Below are positions 10,811 to 21,564 of a stretch of 64,000 bases of DNA, one piece after another (position 1 is the stretch's first letter; every line of letters begins with the position of its first letter). The notes below the pieces were generated by a model that was given only the letters and a program-made list of their open reading frames with translations, made no database searches and was not told the DNA's origin. The DNA is from Cepaea nemoralis (lineage: Eukaryota; Mollusca; Gastropoda; Stylommatophora; Helicidae). Both the position numbers and the translations under genes were made by a program. The stretch is taken from the NCBI GenBank assembly GCA_014155875.1, contig JACEFZ010014577.1, positions 191,001 through 255,000 of the forward strand, written 5' to 3'.

Positions 10811-13450
10811 TGTCACCAACTGGCTGGGGTTAGATCCCAGAGGGGCAACCACTCAGCCAACATCATTTTCTTCTACTGGTGTTTAGTTCTGGATGCAGTT
10901 TAAGATCCCCTAATTCTGTCAGAAGGGACTAATTACCACCCAGATCCCAGAGAGAAAACGTGGAACAAATGTCTTTTATGCTGATTAAGACACTGTCCCT
11001 GATACTCAAGAAAACAGCCAAGAAGTGGCTCGTTGAAGATAGAATATATCTATATAGTTTTGGCTGTACTTGGTATCACCAGAAGTGAGAAAGGAGGAGT
11101 TAAGACATGCAACGTAATCTGGTTACTTATGACTGCATAGGCAAGATACCTCCCGGACATAGATTCCCACTTCTGGACAATATGTGCGAACCCCCACTAA
11201 ATGATACAAAATGTGTGTACTTGATTACGCTACACAAACATTTATAAACATTTAGAATTATACAGACAACTGAGTTTAAAATACAACAACTGTGTTTATT
11301 ATTGCTATTGATGATCATATGATGATGATGATGATTATGGTATACGTAACTTAAGAGGTCACATAGGTCATGCTTCCCCCAGTGAGACGCAGTTCACTGT
11401 CAGATTGAAGGAGTCCAAATTGGTCCCTTCACAAGGCTAAGTCACTTCCGGATATGGGTTGTTGACTGTCCATTGCTCCTAAGAGATCTGGAATGAAACG
11501 AACGGAGATGGGTAGTATCTACGTCTACACATCTCAAACACATATGTCTATACATTCATATAAACATACATACAAGTTATAATATATGATGGTATGATGA
11601 TAGATGATGGCATGTTACATAAACATATATCAGTTCTAAATAAATAAATATATATGTATATATTCATAAAACCCTTTAGAACATCTATAGCTCAAAACAT
11701 ACATATTCATATACATTTGTGTAATGGAGTGTTTCCCATATAAGTTCACCTCACTTACACTCTCCCTTTCTGATTCATTCATACTGTCTTGTCGGAAGGG
11801 CTGGTCGCACAGTCCTGTCGAACATTAAATGCCTTCCCTGAATCTGTCTGGGATATTGAATGTCCTAAGTCATGTCTGTCCTCATGCAGACATCATGCAG
11901 ACAAGGTGAACTGGTGCCATTCCTCAAACCAAGTGGTTTCACCATACTCTTGGTAGGCACTCAAAGTGTTGGTCCAAATAATCAATGTTAATTGGACGCT
12001 ATCAAGAGACTGGTAGCTCTCAGGAATTTCTCCTAAGTAGTCAGTCTCCCCAATGTTTAACATCATACAGGATTAATCTAAATGCATCTCCTGTACATGA
12101 ATAAGCCACACGCTCATGTAGCTTAGATAATGGATTTCTCCAAATTATCACATACAACAAATCAGACAACCAAGTGGTGAATGAAAGAAGAAATAGTTCT
12201 CAGTGAAATCTGTAAAGCTAGAACTGGAACATTAAGTACAAAGAAAATCCACCAGTGTAAAGTTTGGAGAATATGCAGAAACAAGAAACTATACAAGCCT
12301 TCAGACTAGCAGACAACTACTCAGAGTAATGGTATTACCTGGGTTATAGCTAGGAAATCCTGTCATACTACTTCGTACAGAAGTCCAACAGAACGAAATG
12401 TTAATATTTCTCCAGTAGGTATCCTAAGAATGCTATTGTGAATTTGCGTCTGAAGTCTTGCTGGCCATGCATGTAGTTTTATTCTCTTCAATCCCTGGCT
12501 AGTTTCACGTTAGGCTAATTACTATGTCCAAGTTCCTGTTAGCTCCACCTATTTTTCATGTAGGACGATTTACCCCGATGGATTAAGTGCCAAATTCTTT
12601 TCACCCCTCCTCCTTTCCTGTGAAGGGTAGTTTCATCTGTCAATCAAATTGACCGATGCCCCCACCATGGCCTGAAACAATAAAACATGCTTTCGCTAGC
12701 GATGCAATAGACGTTGCGTCATACTACATACCAATCTGCTTGTTAACACCAGCCTTCCCGGTTGCTGGCAGGAATGTGTCAGCCATGTGTTCCTACTTTG
12801 CCGCCTGTATTGCAGTGAGGTGTTAAGCATCTGGTCCTAATTGCTCCTTTGTGGTGGCAATTACAGACGTCCCGGCTCCACAAAGTCTGGACTTTTAGAT
12901 AGGTGTTAGGCCTGCATTAAATTGCCGTCTTTGGATCACACGGGGTTTTCCCCTGAGTAGCACTGCCATGTATTATTTCAGACGGGTCTGGCTGACCCTC
13001 TTATCTCCCATTCTGCCGTGGCTGGTTTACACAGTTAGGTCATGTTAACCGTAAGGTGTTAGGTGTCGTCCCTATTTCAACCGCAGGATTGTAAACTAAC
13101 ACGTCAATCTCAACTGACTGGCTCCGCGATGTATCAACTGAAAACAGTGAGTTTTCAACCTTTGATAGCGCCCGCCGACTGGTGCCGTGGTGTCTGGGTT
13201 TTACGTTTGATCTGGACATCAAAGCTTTCTCAGACCTAGCATTACAGAAATGATGGGGCGTGCGTGGTCAAAATGTAATTTTCTCTTGTTTTCAATCTGT
13301 TAGTTTTTCCTTATTCCTTGGTTGGGGACTAGATTATTTTCTGGTGAACAATTATTCTTTTACTTAGAGAATGATAGAATAATTCTTGTGGGCTCTTTAA
13401 TTCCTTTCAAACTTGTGTAATTCGGATGCTGCCGGGGCTGTCCCGTCACA
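10811..13450 (-). repeat. LTR of gag-only element 1, 3' LTR in element orientation
   Basis: 2640 bp, TGTCACCAAC to GTCCCGTCACA on the plus strand. It contains GATGATGATGATGATTATGG and several TATATA stretches but no gene. Length is unusual: most animal LTRs are a few hundred bp to about 1 kb. Confidence 0.88.
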
Positions 13451-13462
13451 GAGCTCCCCAAT
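13451..13462 (-). other. Polypurine tract candidate
   Basis: Element-sense TTGGGGAGCTC lies directly before the 3' LTR. The matching place in copy 2 (26363-26372) reads ATGGAGAGCA. It is short but in the expected position for plus-strand priming. Confidence 0.5.
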
Positions 13463-13520
13463 TTAAGTAGGTTCAGCAATGAAGCCTATAACAGAGCCTC
13501 GGCAGCATTCAAGAATGTAT

Positions 13521-13901
13521 CTAAGTTATCTCCCTTCTAGAACTGCCTCCAAGTCTGGGTTCCCAATATTCCTTGGGGCAGTGGGTTTTTCTATGAGTCA
13601 AAAGAAATATCCCATGTCCATCCTCCCAGGATAAATCTTGCAAATCTTTGCTCCTGGTGTTGTGTCGGATTTCCGGGCTATTGCTCGGTAATGTCCTGTC
13701 CTCTGGAGGTTTTACTTTTTCCCAGCCGGGAAATTGCAAAATGTATAACAAGATTCTCCTTCGCCGCAGAGAGACTGTTATTGTCCACTCAATTTCTGGC
13801 CCTTGTCCTATCAGCAGAGGAAGTGCCATCAGTGTTTTCTTAAAAGAGTTGGTCGCAGTAATGTTGCTCCATTTTCTTTTCCTCCGTCGGCCAAAGATCA
13901 T
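13521..13901 (-). pseudogene. C-terminal part of the Gag-like protein, frameshifted
   Basis: A 126-codon frame that starts with a very basic segment (MIFGRRRKRKWSN) and runs to a serine/arginine-rich end (GGSSRREIT). In copy 2 the same basic segment is in frame directly after the main protein (FPAKRRLKD then FIMIFGRRRKRKW), so the two frames were once one protein of roughly 620 residues and this copy has a one-base shift near 13905. The basic cluster could bind nucleic acid or act as a nuclear signal; this is inference. No zinc knuckle or enzyme motif is visible. Confidence 0.65.
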
Positions 13902-15394
13902 AATAAATCCTTTAATCTCCTCCTTTTGGCAGGAAATTTGCTAAACATCATAATTTTATGATGTGCATTCAACTCATACTTGCCTCTTTCTTGGTAGGGC
14001 GTCCGTTTACTCCCTCCTGATTTAAGAGTTTTCTTCCCTCGATAATTCTTTATCCAGGTGAGTTCCTCTTCAACAGAGTTCCATTTTGAATCTGTGTTTG
14101 AAAGTATAAGGCTAGTAGAAGTTGTCCAGCTTTGAGAAATCATGTTGTTCCCCAAGAACTGTGAATTTGTATCACTCCTTGTAGAAGTATACATAAACAG
14201 CTGTTCTACACATCCAACATTGGTTGAAGTGAAAGGTAAACAAGGTCCTGAGTGTTGAGTATACCAACCGCTCCTGGTTTGTTCCGCTGCAGAGTCCATC
14301 ATTTGTGATCCCCTGTTAGCTTCAGCTGTGTTGATGATAGGTATTACCTTCATCTTGTCCAAAGAAGTATTTTCTTCTTTGTTGGTAGCAGACATGTTTA
14401 TCGTCCCTGAATCAGAGTCCGTAGTATAATCTACATGTATGCTTTCTTTATCTTGAATTTCCTTTTCGAAAGACTCCAAGATACTGACATTGTAAGAATT
14501 CTCCTCCGTGTCTTGTTTTTCCTCAATGGCTGGGCTCTCTTGTGCCAAGTCCAATTGAGGTATTCTCTCCTTGGTCTGGTTTTCTTGTGCCAAATCCAAT
14601 AGAAGTGAATGTTGTGAGGTGTCATTTTCAATTCCATCTCCCACCTGAGATAAGTAATTCAAACTGGTAATTATTTCATCTTGTGTGGCCACACCGTGAG
14701 AAACAATGGAATCCTGTTTTACACTCATTCCAGTCTCAGCTGAATTCATTTCCACTCCTAGTTTCTCTGAACTGAAGGGAATAAAAGAGTCGGGTAAGGT
14801 CTCGCCTTCGATCTCTTTAATAGTTTTCCTCAGGTCCTCCTCCTCCTCCTGGATTTTTCTCCTTTGGGAAGTCTTAGGAAGCTCCTGAGATTGCTGGGTT
14901 GCCAAGCCAGCTAATCCGCTTTCATTGCGGTGTAAACATTTATCACGTTTGTGACTGTTTACCGTACGCTTGGTACATTTCCTCCGATTCCATTTCTTTT
15001 CTGGAATTGAGGTGGGAAGCATCTGCCTTTCTGTGCCTAAGTTTTTGTTTTTCTGAGCCATGGGGATTTGCAAAGGAATGCATGCCTCTTCTTTGTGACG
15101 GTCAGCTTCCCTGCTTTCTATCAGAGTTTCGGCTTGAGTGATTGGCTTTTCCTCAATCGAGCTGGTAGATTCCTCCATGTTCAGTGTTTCAATTTGCTTC
15201 TTCTTAATCTCATCTTCTTCAGCTTTGTGACGCATATCTGCTTCTAATTCTGCAAGTCTTTTCATCATCTGTTCATCTTCTTTGTCCCACCAATCCATTT
15301 CATCTCTAATAAATAGTTCTAGCTTCTCTCCTACTAAGCCGAGCCTTATGCCCCATCCTCTAGCGGACTCTAAGAAATCTGTGCGTGCATCCAT
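13898..15394 (-). CDS. Gag-like protein of LTR element 1
   Basis: 498 codons, the longest non-repetitive open frame in the window. Residues about 1-75 hold an aromatic leader (FLESARGWGIRLGLVGEKLELFI) followed by a charged helix (DEQMMKRLAELEADMRHKAEED) likely to form a coiled coil. This layout resembles Gag-leader regions of animal Gypsy-type elements. Then comes a long acidic, Ser/Thr/Gln-rich region with a basic cluster (residues about 130-155) and a short internal repeat (LDLAQEN / LDLAQES, about residues 267-285). No capsid major homology region or CCHC knuckle is seen. The start chosen is the first ATG, which is conserved in copy 2 (28318). A structural role in element particles is inferred from position alone. 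Confidence 0.7.
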   Translation of the reverse strand: MDARTDFLESARGWGIRLGLVGEKLELFIRDEMDWWDKEDEQMMKRLAELEADMRHKAEEDEIKKKQIETLNMEESTSSIEEKPITQAETLIESREADRHKEEACIPLQIPMAQKNKNLGTERQMLPTSIPEKKWNRRKCTKRTVNSHKRDKCLHRNESGLAGLATQQSQELPKTSQRRKIQEEEEDLRKTIKEIEGETLPDSFIPFSSEKLGVEMNSAETGMSVKQDSIVSHGVATQDEIITSLNYLSQVGDGIENDTSQHSLLLDLAQENQTKERIPQLDLAQESPAIEEKQDTEENSYNVSILESFEKEIQDKESIHVDYTTDSDSGTINMSATNKEENTSLDKMKVIPIINTAEANRGSQMMDSAAEQTRSGWYTQHSGPCLPFTSTNVGCVEQLFMYTSTRSDTNSQFLGNNMISQSWTTSTSLILSNTDSKWNSVEEELTWIKNYRGKKTLKSGGSKRTPYQERGKYELNAHHKIMMFSKFPAKRRRLKDLL

Positions 15395-16118
15395 GATCTC
15401 TTCTCAGCTTAAACTCAGGTAAGTAATTATATTATTACCCTACAGAGAGCTAGTCAGATTTATGCTAGAGCAGGATAGTGACAAGAGGAACAGACACTGC
15501 TATGAGAATGATAGTAGTGAATTTGAGTGAGAAAGTTGATGCAAAGCAGTCCGTCATACACTGAATTAACTAAGCATTATCAAATTATTCATGATTAAAT
15601 CAAATGATAAAGCATGTAATCAAAAAAATCATCAAGTAAATCATCAATAAACTAATTAATATCACTAATTAATGTGATTATTAATTCTACAGTGGTGAAT
15701 GATGTAAATTAACTCATATGATATTATCCATTATTAACTTTTTACCAAGTTATTTAAATTCTACAGACTTCCCTAGAAACAAATTCCTAAGTTAATACTT
15801 AGCAAATGTAATGGGTGAAGAATGAAAAGAATGGTTTATGAAAATCAATAGTCTAGAATTTATTCTCTGATTCTATCATGGATGAGAAGTCCTAATGTGT
15901 CAAAATCTTGCCTTACAATCAAGCAAGCTATTACATTAGAAATAAATTATAACTAACTAATGCTGCTAAGAATGTAAGTGAGAATGACCTAGGTTCTATC
16001 CATGGGCAAGACCGAATAATACCAGACTAACAGATTTGAAATAGGTTCGTTCCTTGCGAGCGAACCAAAGTGTTCTAGGGTTTACTCCCGGATTCTATAG
16101 CGGGCGAGCAGACCAATA
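15395..16118 (-). other. 5' leader of LTR element 1
   Basis: About 720 bp of AT-rich non-coding sequence between the 5' LTR and the Gag ATG, strongly conserved in copy 2 (28319-29087). A hairpin-capable GGTTCG...CGAACC lies near 16043-16066. The region next to the LTR (TTTACTCCCGGATTCTATAG plus CGGGCGAGCAGACCA on the plus strand) is the expected primer-binding place. It ends in CCA like a tRNA 3' end, but the T-arm does not fit a canonical tRNA. Confidence 0.55.
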
Positions 16119-18628
16119 TGTCACCAACTGGCTTGGGTTAGATCCCAGAGGGGCAACCACTCAGCCAACATCATTTTCTTCTACTGGTGTTTAGTTCTGG
16201 ATGCAGTTTAAGATCCCCTAATTCTGTCAGAAGGGGACTAATTACCACCAGATCCCAGAGAGAAAAACGTGGAACAAATGTCTTTTATGCTGATTAAGAC
16301 ACTGTCCCTGATACTCAAGAAAACAGCCAAGAAGTGGCTCGTTGAAGATAGAATAATATCTATATAGTTTTGGCTGTACTTGGTATCACCAGAAGTTGAG
16401 AAAAGGATGAGTGTAAGACATGCAAACGTAGTCTGGTTACTTATGACTGCATAGGCAAGATACCTCCGGACCATAGATTCCCACTTCTGGACAATATGTG
16501 CGAACCCCCCACTAAATGATACAAAATGTGTGTACTTGATTACGCTACCAAACATTTATAAACAGTTAGAATTATACAGACAACTGAGTTTAAAATACAA
16601 CAACTGTGTTTATTATTGCTATTGATGATCATATGGATGATTATGGTATACGTAACTTAAGAGGTCACATAGGGTCATGCTTCCCCCAGTGAGACGCAGT
16701 TCACTGTCAGATTGAAGGAGTCCCAAATTGGTCCCTTCACAAGGCTAGAGTCACTTCCGGATATTGGGTTGTTGACTGTCCATTGCTCCCTAAGAGATCT
16801 GGAATTGAAACGAACGAGATGGGGTAGTATCTACGTCTACACATCTCAAACACATATGTCTATACATTCATATAAACCATACATACAAGTTATAATATAT
16901 GATGGTATGATGATAGATGATGGCATGTTACATAAACATATATCAGTTCTAAATAAATAAATATATATATGTATATATTCATAAAACCCTTTAGAACATC
17001 TATAGCTCAAAACATACATATTCATATACATTTGTGTAATGGAGTGTTTACCATATAATTTCACCTCACTTACACTCTCCCTTTCTGATTCATTCATACT
17101 GTCTTGTCGGAAGGGCTGGTCGCACAGTCCTGTCGAACATTAAATGCCTTCCCTGAATCCGTCTGCGATATTGAATGTCCTAAGTCATGTCTATCCTCAT
17201 GCAGACATCATGCAGACAAGGTGAACTGGTGCCATTCCTCAAACCAAGTGGTTTCACCATACTCTTGGTAGGCACTCAAAGTGTTGGTCCAAATAATCAA
17301 TGTTAATTGGACGCTATCAAGAGACTGGTAGCTCTCAGGAATTTCTCCTAAGTAGTCAGTCTCCCCAATGTTTAACATCATACAGGATTAATCTAAATGC
17401 ATCTCCTGTACATGAATAAGCCACACGCTCATGTAGCTTAGATAATGGATTTCTCCAAATTATCACATACAACAAATCAGACAACCAAGTGGTGAAATGA
17501 AAGAAGAAAATAGTTTCTCAGTGAAATTTGTAAAGCTAGAACTGGAACATTAAGTACAAAGAAAATCCACGAGTGTAAAGTTTTGGAGAATAAACAGAAA
17601 CAAGAAACTATAAGGGCCTTCAGACTAGCAGACAAACTCAGAATAATGTATTACCTGGGTTATAGCTAGGAAATCCTGTCATAAACGACTTCGTACAGAA
17701 GTCCAACAGAACAAACGAAATGTTTAATATTGCTCCAGTAGGTATCCTAAGAATGCTATTGTGAATTTGCGTATGAAGTCCTTGCTGGCCATGCATGTAG
17801 TTTTATTCTCTTCAACCACTGGCTAGTTTTCACGTTGGCTAATTAATATATCCCCTATTAATTACTCCACCTATTTTTCCATGTACGATGAGTTACCGAG
17901 ATGAATTAAGTCCCAAGTTCTTTTCACCCCTCCTACATTCCTGTGGGCGGTAGTTCCTTTGTCAATCAAATTGGACGAGAGCCCCGCCACGCCTGAAACA
18001 ATGAACATGCTTTGGCGGCAATGCAATTGCGTCATTGCATTCCAATAGGCTATTAACACCAGCCTTCCTGGGTTGCTGGCAATAGTGTGTCAGCCATGTG
18101 TTTCTACTTTGCCGCTGTATTGCAGTTGAGGTGTTTAAGTATCTGGTCCTATAATTGCTCCTTTGTGTTGGCAACTCAGACGTTGTCCCGTCTCCCCAAT
18201 GTCTGGACTTATAGATAGGTGTTAGGCCTGCATTATATTGCCGGTCTTTGGATCACACGGGGTTTTTCCCCTGAGTAGCACTGCCATGTATTATTTCAGA
18301 CGGTCTGGGCTGACCCTCTTATCTCCCATTCTGCCGTGGCTGGTTTTACACGTTAGGTCATGTTAACCGTAAGGTGTTAGAAGTCAGTCCCTATTCCAAC
18401 CGCAGGATTCTAAACTAACAGGTCAATCTCAACTGACTGGCTCCGCGATGTATCAATTGAAAACAACTGGTGCCGTGGTGTCTGGGTTTTACGTTTGATC
18501 TGTACATCAAAAGCTTTCTCAGACCTAGCATTACAGAAATGATGGGGCGTGCCGTGGTCAAAAATGTAATTTTCTCTTGTTTGCAATCTCTGTTAGTTTT
18601 TCCTTATTCCTTGGTTGGGGACTAGATT
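16119..18628 (-). repeat. LTR of gag-only element 1, 5' LTR, truncated
   Basis: Same sequence as 10811-13450 from TGTCACCAACTGG, but it stops at GGGGACTAGATTA. 114 bp of the outer end are missing compared with the partner LTR. A small internal deletion near 18465 removes part of the GAGTTTTCAACCTTTGATAG segment. Losing the start of U3 could affect its promoter. Confidence 0.85.
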
Positions 18629-18784
18629 AAGGCACCCAGGTAGACCAAGCCTACAACACGTACCAGGAAATACCTTAAGAAGTAAAGGCGGCCAGAGTGA
18701 CACTAATTGCATCACCCAGCAAGCGCCGATTGATCTATACAAATGTTGGCCAACACCATATGCACGTGCGCCTTAAGACGTGTC
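18629..18784. repeat. Dispersed repeat D, right flank of LTR element 1
   Basis: 156 bp, nearly identical to 10656-10810, in the same orientation. It ends GACGTGTC and then continues AATGGGTTCTCG, which would be the original locus downstream of the insertion. Confidence 0.85.
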
Positions 18785-19292
18785 AATGGGTTCTCGTTTT
18801 CTGTTTCCATTTAACCAATATGGCTCATGGTGCGAAAAGTGGTCCTTCCATATTCCTTGTTGATGGTCAATTTTGCTTTTTCTGTTAAAGGAAGAAAACA
18901 ATACACTAATATACTGAATATATAAATAACATGTAAATAAAATGCCACAATTAACTACTGAACCTAAACTTGACAATAAATCACATACAGCAATAAAATG
19001 CTAGTGTTGACTGCAACATATTGTGGATAGGATATGCAACTAACTGTTTTAAACCAAGCTTCGAACTTAAATCTATGTCATCCTTTGTGGAGCAGAGAAA
19101 CGTTTGTCTGGTTACATGACCGCAACACATCGTGCCAATCTAATACACTCCCCCCCCCCCCCCCTCTCTTTCTTCCCCCTCCATCCCAGGCTCATCCTCC
19201 AGTACAATTAACATCCGTGCATTTAGTGATGTGTGTAGTATTCGAAGACCCAGAAATTCAAATCTGTACATTAAGTTATATGTGTAATGTTT
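18785..19292. other. No recognisable gene; poly-C run
   Basis: Unique-looking sequence with an interrupted C run at about 19149-19164. No coding feature supported. Confidence 0.4.
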
Positions 19293-19862
19293 CATCATCA
19301 CGTGCCGTGCCGATAAGCGTGGTTGGTTGTGTTTCGCCAACTCACCCGATCACCAGAGTAGTAGATCAGCTCTGTGTTCTTGTCTCCATTATGCTTTGTG
19401 GCATAGTTGAGTTGAGTTGAGTCAAGAACCGACATCACTGCACTCAGGACATTCCCATACGTGCTCAGTTCCCTCGTTCAACAGCCAGCGAAGAGTCATA
19501 CTACTAATCTTTCCCACCGCTATCTGATTAAATGTGATTAAATGGATGGCCTAGCCATCCAGATATTTCTCCCCCCCCCCCCCCCCCCCCCCCCCAATCT
19601 TGCCAGTTCTCACCAAGTTCTCTAATTCATTTATTCTCATAAAGTGCTCAAAATATGTTGACTGTCTATGTCTGATTTCTCTAATCACTTTATGGTTTTC
19701 ATCTGCCCCTTGTAGGACTTGCTCATTGATTTTTCTGTCTGACCATAGTTTTTAATTTTCTCCGCAATTTCCTCAGAAACCACATTTCCACTGCCATCAG
19801 ATGTTTTTCAACTTGTCATGTTCACTGTCCGCGTCTCACATCCTTACAAAATTACAAATTCT
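19293..19862 (-). mobile_element. LINE family C, 3' part
   Basis: On the minus strand this is the post-RT C-terminal coding region and 3' end of the LINE seen at 31783-33060 (shared plus-strand strings GATCACCAGAG, TTGCCAGTTCTCACCAAGTTCTC, CTAATCACTTTATGG and AGAAACCACATTTCCACTGCCATCAGATG). It is frameshifted and carries a 27-bp C run at about 19571-19597. Confidence 0.75.
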
Positions 19863-19904
19863 ATGTAGCACTTATGTGTATGTGTGCGTGCGTGCGTGAG
19901 TGTA

Positions 19905-19971
<67 letters not shown>

Positions 19972-20075
19972 TAACAGACCTAGCAGTTCACTTCCCTTTA
20001 TGTATTTATGGGGAGGTGAATCGCTAGGTCTGTTAACACACACATACACACACACACACATACACACACACACAT
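19905..20075. repeat. Palindrome with (GT)n on one arm and (CA)n on the other
   Basis: TTAACAGACCTAGCAGTTCACTTCCC (19971-19996 region) pairs with GGGGAGGTGAATCGCTAGG...TTAA (20010-20036) around a 13-bp loop. Each arm continues outward into GT (19909-19970) or CA (20035-20073), so the full stem could exceed 60 bp. No coding content. Confidence 0.9.
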
Positions 20076-20199
20076 ATATGTGTATATATATATATGAACA
20101 CACCCACGCACGCACGCTCGCACGCGCAGACACACCCACATATACTTAACTTAGCGTAGAGATGTGAATTGAGGGGTCTTAAGCATGACATTGTAAGAA

Positions 20200-20450
20200 G
20201 ACACAGATTATGGTCGTCACTGAGAAGAAAGAAATATCACAGTGTAATATACAGGTAAATTATAATATTCTCAAACAAGTGAATGGGTACAACTATCTCG
20301 CAACAGTCACAGCATCTGATGGGAGGTGCCTTGAAGAGATTAAAACAAGATTCGCCGTGTCACCTGCACCGAGACAAAGGTGTGAAGTGCTACATAGAAT
20401 TTGTATTTTTGTCAGGATGTGAGACGTGGACACTGAGCACATGATTAATG
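20200..20450 (+). mobile_element. LINE family C, internal RT-C fragment
   Basis: The frame reads MVVTEKKEI, then IQVNYNILKQVNGYNYLATV, SDGRCLEEIKTR. It matches the region just after the RT domain in many animal LINEs (VNG...LKQV..FKYLG...SDGRC..EIK.R). Frameshifts lie before and after it. Confidence 0.75.
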
Positions 20451-20690
20451 TCAGTGCCAATGCGCTCACAAACCACAGCAAGCAAAAGAAACGACGGTGA
20501 AGTCTTAAGCGTTAATTCAGCTGTGTCCACCCTAACGGTTCAATTCCTTATATGGGCTAATCAAATCGGTATTCTTGGTAAAAGTTATGGTATATACCTT
20601 ACAAGGCAATGCAATGTGTAGTCACGTGACTTGATCCTCGTCTGTTTAACGATCAGATCGAGAGTTACCGTCGAATTTCACATTCCTACT
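20450..20690 (+). repeat. Dispersed repeat E, copy 2
   Basis: Inverted relative to the copy at 8955-9325. Shared segments include AATGCGCTCACAAACCACAGCA, GTGTCCACCCTA and CCTTACAAGGCAATG. Confidence 0.65.
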
Positions 20691-20699
20691 CGGAACGTG

Positions 20700-21560
20700 T
20701 AATCGACTTATCTATTTAATACATGAAAGAATTTCTTTTATTTACACTGTAACTGATTTTAAAAACCTGGCCTATATGCTGTGTATGAACAGACCATTTC
20801 TGTTCCCTACCAGTTACCCATTCTACTCACATGGCTGTCGCACTTTGTGGATCACTAGCTGATTCAGTGCCGAAGGATAATTTATCGCCAAAATAAGACC
20901 TCCCATTTGTACAGAAGGACGATATATCGCCATATTAGTGTCATATTGTTATTTGTTTTGTTTCGTGCATCTTCCACAGTTTCAATGCTCACTGACCGGA
21001 AATGTGCATTATAGTACTTGTTCATTTCGTTGTTTACCACGTTTGGTCCAAACCTTTTTGTTTGGTCCTGAATCAGTTAATAAAACTCTCAGTCTGAGGT
21101 TCAGGAATGGCATCCGCTCTATTTGTCCTCGCAATCAATCAACCACCTATTGACAGAATCCTGAATCCGACGTTTCCCTAAACAGATAATGCCCCAAAAT
21201 GATTTTAACCGGGCTTTAATGTAGTTAGACAGAAACAAATAAAAGAAATATACAACTGAAATGATCACTGAAACTATGGCTAAAGTTGTCGATATATCAT
21301 ATTGTGCAAAGACACCGACATATCCATTGTAATAAAGGAAGATGAGCGCCCGCAATAATATTGACACTATAACCAGAGAGATAATAATAATGACGATATA
21401 GTTGGAGAACCTCTAGAACGTATTCTTCCGAAGCTGAAAGCCTTTGCCGCGAGTGTAAACGTGTCTTGAAAACACACTTGAAAACGCACATGCAGCTACG
21501 TAATAAATACAGCAGCATTTCGCCTACCAAGAGGATGTTTAACTCATATCTTATTGTCTC
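20700..21560. other. No recognisable feature
   Basis: Short frames only. Two near-repeated phrases (GATAATTTATCGCCA / CGATATATCGCCA) lie at 20875-20935. Nothing assigned. Confidence 0.4.
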
Positions 21561-21564
21561 TGTA

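Larger units (their letters stand above)
10811..18628 (-). mobile_element. Gag-only LTR retrotransposon, copy 1 (right LTR truncated)
   Basis: Two long direct repeats (10811-13450 and 16119-18628) flank a 2.67-kb interior that codes for a Gag-like protein on the minus strand. No protease, reverse transcriptase, RNase H or integrase motif was found inside, so it would need enzymes in trans. In element orientation the LTR starts TGTGACGGGAC and ends TTGGTGACA, with the standard TG...CA ends. A purine-rich GGGGAGCTC precedes the 3' LTR (13451-13462), and the 5' LTR is followed three bases on by TGG-starting DNA, the normal place for a primer site. The last 114 bp of the right LTR are missing and repeat D follows. 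Its LTR pair shares markers that copy 2 lacks, so the copies inserted separately. Confidence 0.88.

Noticed and set aside
13451..16118. Hidden pol domains in the gag-only element
   Set aside because: No DTG, YxDD, RNase H or integrase motif found on either strand in copy 1 or copy 2.
10656..18784. Repeat D as a target-site duplication of LTR element 1
   Set aside because: 155 bp is far too long for an LTR-element duplication, and D has a diverged relative at 71-280.
19571..19597. 27-base C run as a functional G-quadruplex site
   Set aside because: A homopolymer inside a LINE remnant; sequencing artefact or expansion is more likely.
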